This document shows, piece after piece, positions 27,698 to 36,685 of a stretch of 64,000 bases of DNA. The notes beneath the pieces are model-generated. The model was given only the letters and a program-made list of their open reading frames with translations, searched no databases and was not told where the DNA came from. This DNA is from Achromobacter sp. Root83 (GTDB lineage: Bacteria > Pseudomonadota > Gammaproteobacteria > Burkholderiales > Burkholderiaceae_B): the NCBI RefSeq assembly GCF_001428845.1, contig NZ_LMIU01000012.1, positions 624,857 through 688,856 of the forward strand, in the 5' to 3' direction. Each line of letters opens with the position of its first letter. Within the stretch, counting starts at the first letter, position 1. Both the position numbers and the translations under genes were made by a program.

Positions 27698-29222
27698 CAC
27701 CGCTGAACGCCATGATTCCTCTTCTCTCGACGCGACGGCGCTGGGCGCCGACATCGCCCAAGGAGCCATCACGGCGCTTGCTGCAATGCAGCAAGCCGTG
27801 GACCGGGTGGCGGCCCGTAACCCTTCGGTCAACGCGGCCTGCGGCGTGCAAGCCGAGGCCGGCCTGCGTCTGGCCCAGTCGCTGGACGATGAACTGGCCT
27901 CGCTGTCGCCGCCGCAGCGCCTTGCGCAACTGCGCGACCGCCCGTTCCTGGGCGTCCCCACGCTGCTCAAGGATCTTGCCACCGCCGCCATCGGGCTCCC
28001 CAGCGCGATGGGTTCCGTGCTTTACGGGCATGTCGAATGGCATGTCGATGCCGAGCTCGTCAAACGGTATCGCCGGGCTGGGCTGATTCCTTTCGGCCGC
28101 ACCACCAGCGCCGAACTGGGCCTGAGCCCCACCACCGAATCCCCGGCCTACGGCCCGCCCACGCAAAACCCCTGGAAAACCGGCCATAGCGCGGGCGGCT
28201 CCAGCGGCGGCGCGGGCGCGGCACTGGCCAGCGGCATGGTGCGCATCGCCCATGGCAGCGACGGCGGCGGTTCGATCCGCATCCCGGCATCCTGCTGCGG
28301 CGTGCTGGGCCTGAAGCCCTCGCGCGGCCTGATGCCGCTGGGTCCGCTCAAGGGCGAGGGCTGGGGCGGCCTGGCCACCGAGCACATGATGACGCTGTCG
28401 GTGCGGGACTGCGCCGCGTCCCTGGACATCAGCGCCGGCGCGGACGTGGGCGCGCCCTATGCGGCGCCCGCCCAGCCGGTGGACTCCTACCGCGCGGTCG
28501 TCGCCCGGGTGGCCTCCGATCCGCGCTCCGCCCCGCGGCGGCGCATCGCCTTCATCAATACCACCTACGAGGGCGGCGCCATCCACCCCGATGTCGCCGC
28601 CACGCTGGACGAGGCCGCCCGCTTCTTCGCCTCGCTGGGACACGAGCTGGTGCAGGCCGCCCCGCCCGTGGGGTCCGAGGAAGTCCTGTCGCCCATGCTG
28701 CCCTTGATCGCGAGCGCGGCGGCCAACGCCATCGACAGTTTCGTGGCCGCGCGCGGCAGGCGCCTGGCCGCCGACGAACTGCAGCCCACCACGCTGGGCG
28801 CGCGCGAATATGCCCGCGCCATTTCCGGCTCGCAGTACGTGGCCTGCGTCGATACCTGCCATGAGATCACCCGCCGGGTGGGCCGCTTCCTGCACCGCGA
28901 CGGTTCCCAGGGCTACGATCTGTTCCTTTGCCCGGTGCTGGCCCAGCCGCCGGCACCGATCGGCCGCTATGCCATGGACAACGCCGACTACCTGGCCTAC
29001 CGTCTGGGCAAGAAGGGCGTCATCGGCTATTCGCCGTTTGCGCCCCTGGCCAACCTGACGGGCATGCCGGCCATTTCCATCCCCTTCGGGATGTCGTCCG
29101 ACGGCCTGCCCATCGGCATCCAGGTCATGGGGGCGCTGGGCACCGAGGCGCTGTTGCTGGAACTGGCGGCGCAAGTCGAGGCTTTGCGGCCCTGGAACCT
29201 GACCGCGCCCATGGCTGGATAA
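27693..29222 (+). CDS. Amidase (amidase-signature family)
   Basis: The protein has 509 residues. The Ser-cisSer-Lys triad is readable: lysine in GVPTLLKDL, cis-serine in HSAGGSSGGAGAALASG and nucleophilic serine in GSDGGGSIRIPAS. Family members hydrolyse carboxamides such as 6-aminohexanoate cyclic dimer, aryl amides or carbamates. It is not the GatA subunit, because gatB/gatC are absent and the C-terminal half differs. The substrate is unknown. The acyl-CoA dehydrogenase starts 66 bases downstream on the same strand. Confidence 0.88.
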   Translation: MSTAERHDSSSLDATALGADIAQGAITALAAMQQAVDRVAARNPSVNAACGVQAEAGLRLAQSLDDELASLSPPQRLAQLRDRPFLGVPTLLKDLATAAIGLPSAMGSVLYGHVEWHVDAELVKRYRRAGLIPFGRTTSAELGLSPTTESPAYGPPTQNPWKTGHSAGGSSGGAGAALASGMVRIAHGSDGGGSIRIPASCCGVLGLKPSRGLMPLGPLKGEGWGGLATEHMMTLSVRDCAASLDISAGADVGAPYAAPAQPVDSYRAVVARVASDPRSAPRRRIAFINTTYEGGAIHPDVAATLDEAARFFASLGHELVQAAPPVGSEEVLSPMLPLIASAAANAIDSFVAARGRRLAADELQPTTLGAREYARAISGSQYVACVDTCHEITRRVGRFLHRDGSQGYDLFLCPVLAQPPAPIGRYAMDNADYLAYRLGKKGVIGYSPFAPLANLTGMPAISIPFGMSSDGLPIGIQVMGALGTEALLLELAAQVEALRPWNLTAPMAG

Positions 29223-29288
29223 GGCCAAGAGGCCGGATCGCGCCGCATCGGCCCGTGGCGCCCGTGCGGATTGAACCCGGGAGCTGCC

Positions 29289-30953
29289 ATGTCATCGTTC
29301 GCGACGCATACCGTCATCAACCAGGTCCCGCCCCTGGAAGACTATTCCCTGTTCGACACCGATCCGGCCTTGCGCGAGGCGGTGCGCCGCGAGGGCGCCG
29401 AGGCCTGGGCGGGCGACCTGAACGCGCATGGGGCGTGGCTGGGCCGCGCGCAGACCTTGGCGGCCGGCGCCGAGGCCAACCGCTGCCCGCCGCGTCTGGT
29501 CAGCTATGACCGTGGCGGGCACCGCATCGATCACGTCGAGTTCCATCCGTCGTGGAACCTGCTGATGGGCGGCATCATGGCGCGCGGCCTGCACAGCCGG
29601 GCCTGGGCCGCGCCCGCGCCCGGCGCGCATGTGGCCCGGGCGGCGGCCTACCTGATGCAGGGCCAGGTCGAAGCCGGCACGCTGTGTCCCACGACCATGA
29701 CCTTTGCCGCCGTGCCCCTGCTGCAGCGCGAACCCGCCGGCGTCGTGGACTTTGGCGGCCAGTGGCTGCCCGCGCTGTATTCCCGCGAGTTCGACGGAAC
29801 CGATGCGCCGCTGGCCGCCAAGCGCAGCGCGTTGATTGGCATGGGCATGACCGAAAAGCAAGGCGGCTCGGACCTGCGCGCCGTCACGACGCGCGCCATG
29901 CCGCTGGGGGCGCCGGGCCGGGGGGGCGCCTACCAATTGGTGGGGCACAAGTGGTTTTTCTCGGTGCCGCAGGCGGACGCGCACCTGGTGCTGGCGCAGA
30001 CGGAAGAGGGGCTGAGCTGCTTTTTCGTCCCCCGCTGGATTCCCGACGGTCCGCGCAACGCCATCCGCGTGCGCCGCCTGAAGGACAAGCTGGGCAATCG
30101 CAGCAATGCCAGCGCGGAAGTCGAATTCGAAGAGGCCTGGGGCGTCATGGTTGGCGAACCGGGCAAGGGCCTGGCGGTGCTGCTGGAAATGGCGGGCACC
30201 ACGCGGCTGGACTGCGTGCTGGGCAGCGCTGCCCTGCTGCGCCAGGCGCTGGCCCAGTCGGCGCATCACGCGCAGCACCGCCATGCGTTCGGCAAGGCGC
30301 TGATCGAACAGCCCCTGATGGGCAATGTGCTGGCCGACCTGGCGCTGGAAAGCGAAGGCGCCATGGCCCTCGGGCTGCGGCTGGCGCGCGCCGTGGACGA
30401 ACGCGCCAGCGCCGGCGCGCGCGCGCTGCTGCGGGTCGGCACGCCGGCCGCCAAACTGTGGGTCTGCAAGCGCGCGGTCGCCGCCGTGGCCGAGTGCATG
30501 GAGGTCTGGGGCGGCAATGGCTATGTCGAAGAGGGGCCCATGCCCAGGCTCTATCGGGAAACCCCCGTGAACTCCATCTGGGAGGGCTCGGGCAATGTCA
30601 TGGCGCTTGACGTGCTGCGCGCCTTGCAGCGCGAGCCCGAAGCGCTGCCCGCGCTGGAGGCCGAGTTCGCGCGGGCCGCGGGCCAGTACCGGGACTTCGA
30701 CGAGGCCGTGGCGCGCTGGCGGTCCCTGCTGGCCGATAGCGGCCAGGCGGAATTCCAGGCGCGCCGCATCGCCGGGGGATTGGCACGGCTGTGGCAGGCC
30801 GCCTTGCTGATCGAACATGCGCCCGATGCCGTGGCGCAGGCGTTCATCGGCAGCCGTCTGCAGCCGGACGGGGGCATATTCGGCGAACTGGGCGCGGGCG
30901 CCGACACGCAGGCGATCCTGTCGCGGGCGTGGCCCGCCATCGGCGCATGCTAA
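29289..30953 (+). CDS. AidB-like acyl-CoA dehydrogenase family protein
   Basis: The protein has 554 residues, near the 541 of E. coli AidB and longer than ordinary acyl-CoA dehydrogenases (about 380). FAD/substrate segments are MTEKQGGSDLRAVTTRA, the C-terminal WGGNGYVEEGPMPRLYRE and SIWEGSGNVMALDVLRAL. AidB binds flavin and DNA and is induced by alkylation stress. A glycosylase for alkylated bases lies 4 kb upstream. GGGAG precedes the ATG at 29289; an in-frame start at 29271 is less likely. Confidence 0.88.
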   Translation: MSSFATHTVINQVPPLEDYSLFDTDPALREAVRREGAEAWAGDLNAHGAWLGRAQTLAAGAEANRCPPRLVSYDRGGHRIDHVEFHPSWNLLMGGIMARGLHSRAWAAPAPGAHVARAAAYLMQGQVEAGTLCPTTMTFAAVPLLQREPAGVVDFGGQWLPALYSREFDGTDAPLAAKRSALIGMGMTEKQGGSDLRAVTTRAMPLGAPGRGGAYQLVGHKWFFSVPQADAHLVLAQTEEGLSCFFVPRWIPDGPRNAIRVRRLKDKLGNRSNASAEVEFEEAWGVMVGEPGKGLAVLLEMAGTTRLDCVLGSAALLRQALAQSAHHAQHRHAFGKALIEQPLMGNVLADLALESEGAMALGLRLARAVDERASAGARALLRVGTPAAKLWVCKRAVAAVAECMEVWGGNGYVEEGPMPRLYRETPVNSIWEGSGNVMALDVLRALQREPEALPALEAEFARAAGQYRDFDEAVARWRSLLADSGQAEFQARRIAGGLARLWQAALLIEHAPDAVAQAFIGSRLQPDGGIFGELGAGADTQAILSRAWPAIGAC

Positions 30954-30992
30954 ATTTCCTGGCTCAACCAACTTTCCCGCACTTTCACCGCC

Positions 30993-31673
30993 ATGCTCAC
31001 CCAGCAAGAACTCAAGCAGCAAGCCGCCGACGCCGCCCTGGAATTCGTTGAACAGGTCGCGGGCCCGGACGTCATCATCGGCGTGGGCACTGGGTCCACG
31101 GCCGATCTCTTCATCGACGGGCTGGCGCGTTTCAAGGGCCGCATCGGCGGCACGGTAGCCAGTTCCGAGCGCAGCGCGGCGCGCCTTGCCGGCCATGGCC
31201 TGAAGGTGCTGGACCTGAACGACGTGGCGACCATGCCGATCTACGTCGACGGCGCCGACGAGATCGATGCCAGCCTGTCCATGGTCAAGGGCGGCGGCGG
31301 CGCGCTGACGCGCGAGAAAATCGTGGCCTCGGTGGCCGAGCGCTTCATCTGCATCGCCGACGAATCCAAGCTGGTCCAGACCCTGGGCAAGTTCCCGCTG
31401 CCCCTGGAAGTGATTCCCATGGCGCGCGAGTCGGTCGCGCGCGCGCTGGCCGCGCTGGGAGGGCAGCCGCGCCTGCGCGAAGGGTTCGTTACCGATAACG
31501 GCAACATCATCCTGGACGTGTCCGGCCTGTCGATCGCCGACGCGCCCGCCTTCGAAGCCCGCCTGAACAACCTGCCCGGCGTCGTGACCTGCGGCCTGTT
31601 TTCGCTGCCAGGCGCCGACGTGGCGCTGCTGGCCACCCAGAACGGCATCCGCCGGCTGGACCGCCGCGCCTGA
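30993..31673 (+). CDS. rpiA: Ribose-5-phosphate isomerase A
   Basis: The protein has 226 residues, the normal RpiA length. Motifs are [15 protein letters not shown] (phosphate loop), [25 protein letters not shown] (catalytic Asp/Lys region) and [10 protein letters not shown]. It interconverts ribose-5-phosphate and ribulose-5-phosphate in the pentose phosphate pathway. A GC-rich hairpin at 31696-31722 without a T run follows and may end the transcript. Confidence 0.97.
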   Translation: MLTQQELKQQAADAALEFVEQVAGPDVIIGVGTGSTADLFIDGLARFKGRIGGTVASSERSAARLAGHGLKVLDLNDVATMPIYVDGADEIDASLSMVKGGGGALTREKIVASVAERFICIADESKLVQTLGKFPLPLEVIPMARESVARALAALGGQPRLREGFVTDNGNIILDVSGLSIADAPAFEARLNNLPGVVTCGLFSLPGADVALLATQNGIRRLDRRA

Positions 31674-31740
31674 CGCGACGGGCTCCCCCGTGGCGCGCCG
31701 CCGATCCGCCTTGCGGGCGGCGGGGCCCGGATTCATAATC

Positions 31741-31758
31741 CTGTCACACTTGGGTCAT
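31741..31758 (+). promoter_or_regulatory. Candidate PHO box upstream of phoU
   Basis: CTGTCAC-ACTT-GGGTCAT matches the PhoB consensus of two CTGTCAT-like 7-mers spaced 4 bases, with about three mismatches in the 14 core positions. It lies 83 bases upstream of the phoU start codon on the coding strand. No convincing -10 element is visible at the ideal distance, so this is tentative. Confidence 0.45.
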
Positions 31759-31840
31759 AACCTTGCAGGTTGTGCAGTCCCATCTCGTAACTCTCTTATT
31801 TCGGGGCAATGCAATGAGATCAACCACGCAGGGAGCCCGG

Positions 31841-32569
31841 ATGACGGAGCATACAAACAAGCAGTTCGACGCCGATCTGGAAAGCGTCCGTTCGCAATTC
31901 TTGCAAATGGGCGGCCTGGTGGAAGCCATGATCCAGGAGGCCATCGACGCGCTGGCCACCGCCGACCTGTCCTTGGTTGAAAAAGTCCGCGAACGGGAAA
32001 AGGAAGTCAACCGCCACGAGGTCGAGATCGACGAGAGCATCAGCCGCATCCTGGCCAGGCACCAGCCTACCGCCATCGACCTGCGCATGCTGATGGCCGT
32101 ATCCAAGATGCTCACCGACATGGAACGCTGCGGCGACGAGGCCGAGAAGGTCGCCACCGTCGCCCGCCGCGTGCACGAGGGCGAACTGCGCCATATCCCC
32201 GTGATCGAACTGCGCCACATGGCCGCCAACGTGCGCACCATGCTGCATCAGTCGCTGGACGCGTTTGCCCGCCTTGACCCCATTCTTGCCGCCGCCGTGG
32301 TGCGTAGCGATAAAGAGGTCGACAAGGAATGGAAGGGCGCGCTGCGCCACCTGATCACCTACATGATCGAAGACCCGCGCACCATTTCGCGCGCGATCGA
32401 CATGATCTTCATCGCGCGCGCGCTCGAACGCATCGGCGACCACGCCAAGAACATGTCCGAACGCGTGATCTACATGGTCAAGGGCGCGGATGTGCGCCAT
32501 ACCGGCGTGAAGAACACCGAGCGCCTCGCGCGTGGCGAGGAAGAGTCCGAAGACTCGCCGGACCAGTAA
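31841..32569 (+). CDS. phoU: Phosphate-signalling protein PhoU
   Basis: The protein has 242 residues. Two PhoU repeats of three-helix bundles are visible: FLQMGGLVEAMIQEAIDAL in the first, ITYMIEDPRTISRAIDMIFIARALERIGDHAKNMSERVIYMVKG in the second. The repeats carry the E/DxxxD metal-binding motifs. PhoU represses the PhoR-PhoB response with the Pst transporter. The start at MTEHTNKQFDADLE follows GCAGGGAGC. The gene stands apart from any pst or phoB gene. A PHO-box-like site lies upstream and a phospholipase C converges from downstream. Confidence 0.94.
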   Translation: MTEHTNKQFDADLESVRSQFLQMGGLVEAMIQEAIDALATADLSLVEKVREREKEVNRHEVEIDESISRILARHQPTAIDLRMLMAVSKMLTDMERCGDEAEKVATVARRVHEGELRHIPVIELRHMAANVRTMLHQSLDAFARLDPILAAAVVRSDKEVDKEWKGALRHLITYMIEDPRTISRAIDMIFIARALERIGDHAKNMSERVIYMVKGADVRHTGVKNTERLARGEEESEDSPDQ

Positions 32570-32606
32570 CGCAAAGCGCGGCCATCGGCCGCGCCTTGTC
32601 ATCGAG

Positions 32607-32639
32607 ACCCCAGCAGCGTCTAGCCCTGGGGTTTTTTTT
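32607..32639 (+). terminator. Rho-independent terminator of phoU
   Basis: ACCCCAG pairs with CTGGGGT around 12 bases and is followed by a run of T. A second hairpin (GCGCGGCC/GGCCGCGC) precedes it at 32576-32594. Confidence 0.85.
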
Positions 32640-32653
32640 CGACCCCGCCGCCG

Positions 32654-34606
32654 CTACGGCGCAAGCATCGCGCCCTGGCACAGGCGCGGATCCGGTACGC
32701 CGGGCTTGCCGGCGTCGATGCGGCCGGCCAGCCGCCGGGCGAAGGCCGGCATCGAGGGCGCGCCGATCTCCAGGTCGTACCATCCTTCGCAGCCCGCGTA
32801 CTTGAGCTCCATCGCTCCCCCCGCGGGCACGTGCGCCATGGCGCGCCAGCCGTCGCTCATGCGTGATTCCAGCCTGACCGGCTGCGGCGCATCCCCGTGA
32901 TTGATCAGGCGCAGGCGCAGGCCCGAGGTCACGGGCACCAACTGGGCCTCGAGCATGCCGGCGTCCTGGGCGTCGCCGCGGAACTGCCGGTGGAAACCGT
33001 CGGGGCCGAGCAGCCACAGGTCGTAAGCCCCGTCGCTGGCCAGGCGCCAGCCATCGTCCAGGCGTGCGCCGGCGCCCACGGTGTAGCGCCGCGGCGGCTG
33101 CGTCAGCGCGTGACGGTCGTAGACATGCAGGACGGCGCCCGCGCTGCCGGGGTTGCGCAAGGTCAGGCGGTAGTGCTCGCCGTCGGCGGTCATCCGCCCC
33201 ACGGCCTCGAGCACATACGGCAAGGGACAGGCGTGGCGATTGCTGTCCGGATGGTGCGAACCCCGGTCGCCCGTGAAGTCGAACGCCGAGGTCAGGTCGC
33301 CTGCGACCGCGCGCCGCCATGCGCTGATGTTCGGTTCCGCCACCCCGAACCGGGCTTCCAGGAAGCGGATGACCGACGTGTGGTCGAACACCTGCGAGTT
33401 GACCCAGCCGCCCCGGCTCCAGGGCGATATCACCAGCATGGGGACGCGCGGGCCCAGGCCAAAGCCGCGTCCGTGCAGGCTGGCCGGATCGTCGGAGGTC
33501 GAAGCGCTGGGACCATGCCGGGCGTCATGGTATTCGCCGTCCAGTTCAACCGTGGACAAGCCGCCGGACTGGCCGTCCGGATGGCGGGCAGGGGGCGCGG
33601 GCGGCGGCATGTGATCGAAGAAGCAGTCGTTCTCGTCGTAGGTGACGAGGAACACGCAGCGGCTCCAGATGCCGGGATGCCGCGTCAGGATTTCCAGCAC
33701 GCGTTCGGTGTAGGCGCCGCCCTGGCGGGGCGACGACACTTCGGGATGCTCGGAGTCGGCCGTGGGCGCGATGATCCACGACACCGCCGGCAGCGTGCCC
33801 TGGGCGACGTCTTGCGCCAGATCGTCCAGCGTGCGGGTGGACAGCCCGCGGTCGCGCAGCGGGGCGTCGGCGGCGCCTTCGGCAAGTTGCCGGCGGTACT
33901 GCCTGAAGCCGGCCAGCGGGTTGTCGTGATAGTTGTCCGCCATGTCCTGGTAGATGCGCCAGTCCACGCCCGCGGCTTGCAGGCGTTCCGGATAGGTGGT
34001 CCAGGCATAGCCTTCGGTGGCGGGGCCCGGGCGGTCGAAGGTGTTGACCAGGGCGGGTCCGCCGGCCAGACCCTGCGGGTCGTTGGTGCCGGTCCACAGG
34101 AACAGCCGGTTGGGGTTGGTGCCCGCGTGCACCGAGCAATGGTAGGCATCGCACAAGGTGAAAGCGTTGGCCAGCTCGGTCTGGAACGGCAGTTGCTCGC
34201 CGTGGTATGCGCCCATGCCCAGCCGGCTCTTGGCGGATAGCCATTGGTCCATGCGGCCGTCGTTCCAGGCGCGCTGCGAGTCGTCCCAGGTGTGCGGCGT
34301 GATATAGCCCACCGGCGCGTCGCTCGGGTACTCCGCCTGCAGCGCGTAGGGGCTGCAACGCGCGGCGCCGTCGGCCTGCGTCATGACCGTGCCCGCGGCC
34401 GTGGGCACGGGATGCGGGTCCGCAAAGCCGCGCACGCCGGGCAGAGAGCCGAAATAATGGTCGAAGGACCGGTTTTCCTGCATCAGGATCACGACATGGC
34501 GCACGTCTTGCAGCGTGCCGGTCTTGCGATCTGGGTCGGTCTCCAGGGCGCGTTTGACGGCGGGGGACGGATTGGGCGGAACGGACGAGCGCGATTCTTC
34601 TTTCAT
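32654..34606 (-). CDS. Phosphocholine-type phospholipase C without a visible export signal
   Basis: The protein has 650 residues of the acid-phosphatase-like phosphoesterase family. HVVILMQENRSFDHYFGSLPGVRGF, GTNPNRLFLWTGTNDP, SWIIAPTADSEHPE and FLVTYDENDCFFDHMPPP are the metal/active-site blocks. Two C-terminal domains of the PLC-specific kind follow. Secreted members (PlcH/PlcN) start with a twin-arginine signal of about 35-40 residues. This one starts MKEESRSSVPPNPSPAVKRALE, with no RR motif or hydrophobic stretch. An in-frame TAA lies 36 bases upstream (34640-34642), so no longer N terminus exists in this frame. A tandem repeat begins at that point. Either a cytoplasmic variant or a damaged signal. 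Confidence 0.9.
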   Translation of the reverse strand: MKEESRSSVPPNPSPAVKRALETDPDRKTGTLQDVRHVVILMQENRSFDHYFGSLPGVRGFADPHPVPTAAGTVMTQADGAARCSPYALQAEYPSDAPVGYITPHTWDDSQRAWNDGRMDQWLSAKSRLGMGAYHGEQLPFQTELANAFTLCDAYHCSVHAGTNPNRLFLWTGTNDPQGLAGGPALVNTFDRPGPATEGYAWTTYPERLQAAGVDWRIYQDMADNYHDNPLAGFRQYRRQLAEGAADAPLRDRGLSTRTLDDLAQDVAQGTLPAVSWIIAPTADSEHPEVSSPRQGGAYTERVLEILTRHPGIWSRCVFLVTYDENDCFFDHMPPPAPPARHPDGQSGGLSTVELDGEYHDARHGPSASTSDDPASLHGRGFGLGPRVPMLVISPWSRGGWVNSQVFDHTSVIRFLEARFGVAEPNISAWRRAVAGDLTSAFDFTGDRGSHHPDSNRHACPLPYVLEAVGRMTADGEHYRLTLRNPGSAGAVLHVYDRHALTQPPRRYTVGAGARLDDGWRLASDGAYDLWLLGPDGFHRQFRGDAQDAGMLEAQLVPVTSGLRLRLINHGDAPQPVRLESRMSDGWRAMAHVPAGGAMELKYAGCEGWYDLEIGAPSMPAFARRLAGRIDAGKPGVPDPRLCQGAMLAP

Positions 34607-34641
34607 GACAGCATTAATACGGCCAGCGATATTCGAATCTT

Positions 34642-34703
34642 AAGGCCTCGCCGGGAAGGCCTGGCCGGGAAGGCCTCGCCGGGAAGGCCTGGCCGGGAAG
34701 GCG
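34642..34703. repeat. Four tandem 14-bp repeats upstream of the phospholipase gene
   Basis: AAGGCCTCGCCGGG and AAGGCCTGGCCGGG alternate twice, with a partial fifth unit, giving a 28-bp higher period. It lies between the phospholipase start (34606) and the yggX terminator. The near-perfect copies suggest recent expansion and possible length variation between strains. Confidence 0.92.
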
Positions 34704-34724
34704 TGAGCGGACCGCGCGCCCCAA

Positions 34725-34756
34725 AACGCGAAGCCCCTCGCGGACGAGGGGCTTCG
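34725..34756 (-). terminator. Terminator of yggX
   Basis: CGAAGCCCCTCG and CGAGGGGCTTCG form a 12-bp stem with a CGGA loop. Read on the minus strand it is followed by CGTTTT, consistent with ending the yggX transcript. Confidence 0.75.
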
Positions 34757-34791
34757 TGGCGGTGGCGCCGCGGGAAAGCGGCGCGGCCCGA

Positions 34792-35064
34792 TCAGGCCGA
34801 AGGCGGAACGTAGCCGTCGGCTTCGACGTTGCCGTCTTCGAACAGGAAGCGTTCCATTTGCTGTTGCAGGTACTTGCGTGCCCGGGCATCCGCCAGGTTC
34901 AGGCGGTTTTCGTTCACGAGGCGGGTCTGCACACCTTTCCATTCTTCCCAGGCTTCCCTGGAAATGCTCTGCCAGATGCGCGTGCCGACTTCGCCGGGAT
35001 AGGGCGGATAGTCCAGCCCTTCTGCTTCACGCTTCAATTTCACACAGTTGACGATACGAGCCAT
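34792..35064 (-). CDS. yggX: Oxidative damage protection protein / Fe(2+)-trafficking protein YggX
   Basis: The protein has 90 residues matching YggX along its length: [54 protein letters not shown], and [13 protein letters not shown]. The single conserved cysteine (residue 7) is present. In enterobacteria it protects Fe-S clusters and handles iron. Gene order argA-yggX on the same strand, 100 bases apart, suggests joint transcription is possible. No strong ribosome site is visible. Confidence 0.95.
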   Translation of the reverse strand: MARIVNCVKLKREAEGLDYPPYPGEVGTRIWQSISREAWEEWKGVQTRLVNENRLNLADARARKYLQQQMERFLFEDGNVEADGYVPPSA

Positions 35065-35164
35065 GGTGTTCGCTGCCGGAAAGAGTAGTAACGCTGTATT
35101 TTAGCGGGCTTGGCATCCCATGGGCGCCAAGCCCCTTCCGTTCCCGAGGTCGGGACGGCCGCGG

Positions 35165-36523
35165 TTACAGCTTCTTGATAAAGATCATGCTGTTGCGCGA
35201 ACGGTTGTAGTTGTTCTGCTTTTCACGGGGCAGGTCGGTGACCCCGCCCTGCACGAAACCGCGCTTGATGAACCAGTGCGAGGTCCGGGTGGTCAGCACG
35301 AACAGGCGCTTGGCGCCCGCCGCGCGGGCGCGCGACTCCATGTGGCGCAGCAGGATCTCGCCTTCGCCCGAGCCCTGCCATTCGGGATGCACGATCAGGC
35401 AGGCCATTTCGGCCATCTGCTCATCGGCGAACGCATGCAGGGCCGCGCAGCCGTAGATCACGCCATCGTGCTCCAGCACGGTGAAGTTCTCGACGTCGCG
35501 TTCGATCACGCTGCGGGGGCGAGGCACCAGGGTGCCATCGGCTTCCAGCGGTTCGATCAGGCTGAGGATGGCGCCCACATCGTCGATCGTGGCGGCGCGC
35601 AGGTCATCCAGCGTGTCTTCGACGACCATGGTGCCCACGCCATCGTGGGTAAAGATCTCAAGCAGCACGCTGCCGTCCAGTTCGAACGGCAGCAGGTGCG
35701 CGCGCGCTACGCCGCGCTTGACCGCCAGCGACGCGTATTGCAGGAAGGCGTGGGTTTCTTCGTCCAGTTCGCCGGCCGCGAGCAGCGCGTCGGCGTCGAT
35801 GCGGGCCAGCTCGGTGTCGAGCGTGCCGTCCTCGTTCAGCACGCCTTGCGAGCTGGACAGGAAAATCAGCTTCTCGGCGCGCAGCGCCACGGCGACGCTG
35901 GTCGCCAGGTCTTCCATGGCCAGATTGAAGGCGTCGCCGGTGGGCGAGAAGCCCAGCGGCGACAGCAGCACGACGGACGAGCCCTTTTCGATGGCGAACT
36001 TGAGCGCTTCCACGTCGATCTTGCGTACCTGACCGGTGTGCTTGTAATCCACGCCGTCCAGCACGCCGGTGGGACGCGCCGTGACGAAATTCCCGGAGAT
36101 GACGCGGATGTGCGCATGCGACATCGGCGTGTTGGGCAGACCCTGGCTGAACGCCGCCTCGATGTCCAGGCGGATTTCGCCGGCGGCTTCCTTGGCGCAT
36201 TCGAGCGCGGCGGCGTCGGTGGGGGACAGGCCTCGGTCGAACTGATGGGTGAACCCCTTCAGCCGCAACTGCTCATTGACCTGCGGGCGCGAGCCGTGCA
36301 CCAGCACCAGCCGGATTCCCAGCGACGACAGCAGGGACAGGTCCTGAACCAGCGCATTCAGCGCGCCCGCCTGCACAAGTTCGCCGCCAAACGCCACCAC
36401 GAAGGTCTTGCCTCGGAACGCATGCACATAGGGGGCGACATCTCGGAACCATCGCACAAACTGGGCGGCGGCGAATTCGGGGGCTTCAAGGGCGGAGACG
36501 GTGTCTGGTTCCAGGTCGGGCAT
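35165..36523 (-). CDS. argA: N-acetylglutamate synthase
   Basis: The protein has 452 residues: an N-terminal amino-acid-kinase-like domain (FRGKTFVVAFGGELVQAG, LVLVHGSRPQVNEQL) and a C-terminal GNAT domain with the acetyl-CoA loop CLIVHPEWQGSGEGEILLRHMESRA. It performs the first step of arginine synthesis and is normally feedback inhibited by arginine through the kinase-like domain. With argD, argF and argG it makes four arginine genes within this window, though not one operon. The start codon lacks a clear ribosome site. Confidence 0.95.
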   Translation of the reverse strand: MPDLEPDTVSALEAPEFAAAQFVRWFRDVAPYVHAFRGKTFVVAFGGELVQAGALNALVQDLSLLSSLGIRLVLVHGSRPQVNEQLRLKGFTHQFDRGLSPTDAAALECAKEAAGEIRLDIEAAFSQGLPNTPMSHAHIRVISGNFVTARPTGVLDGVDYKHTGQVRKIDVEALKFAIEKGSSVVLLSPLGFSPTGDAFNLAMEDLATSVAVALRAEKLIFLSSSQGVLNEDGTLDTELARIDADALLAAGELDEETHAFLQYASLAVKRGVARAHLLPFELDGSVLLEIFTHDGVGTMVVEDTLDDLRAATIDDVGAILSLIEPLEADGTLVPRPRSVIERDVENFTVLEHDGVIYGCAALHAFADEQMAEMACLIVHPEWQGSGEGEILLRHMESRARAAGAKRLFVLTTRTSHWFIKRGFVQGGVTDLPREKQNNYNRSRNSMIFIKKL

Positions 36524-36613
36524 GATGTGCGTTGCTAGGTCCTATGGGGTCGCGGGACGGCAAAGCCGGCGGGCTGTGCCGCGCGCGCCGCCGGGAGGGC
36601 GGCGTTAGGCGGA

Positions 36614-36619
36614 ATTATA
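36614..36619 (-). promoter_or_regulatory. Possible argA -10 element
   Basis: The minus strand reads TATAAT about 90 bases upstream of the argA start, in an otherwise GC-rich gap. No good -35 is seen at 16-18 bases, so this is a weak call. Confidence 0.3.
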
Positions 36620-36685
36620 TGACCGCGCAGCCCGGCCGCCATCGGCGCGCTTGACACGCGCTGTTGCGCGTGCCCCACAGGAAAC

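Noticed and set aside
29292-31736. Long antisense frame across the AidB-like gene and rpiA
   Set aside because: It crosses two well-supported genes and the intergenic gap, with no domain or ribosome site.
34642-34703. CRISPR-like array
   Set aside because: The 14-bp units are directly adjacent with no unique spacers and no cas genes nearby.
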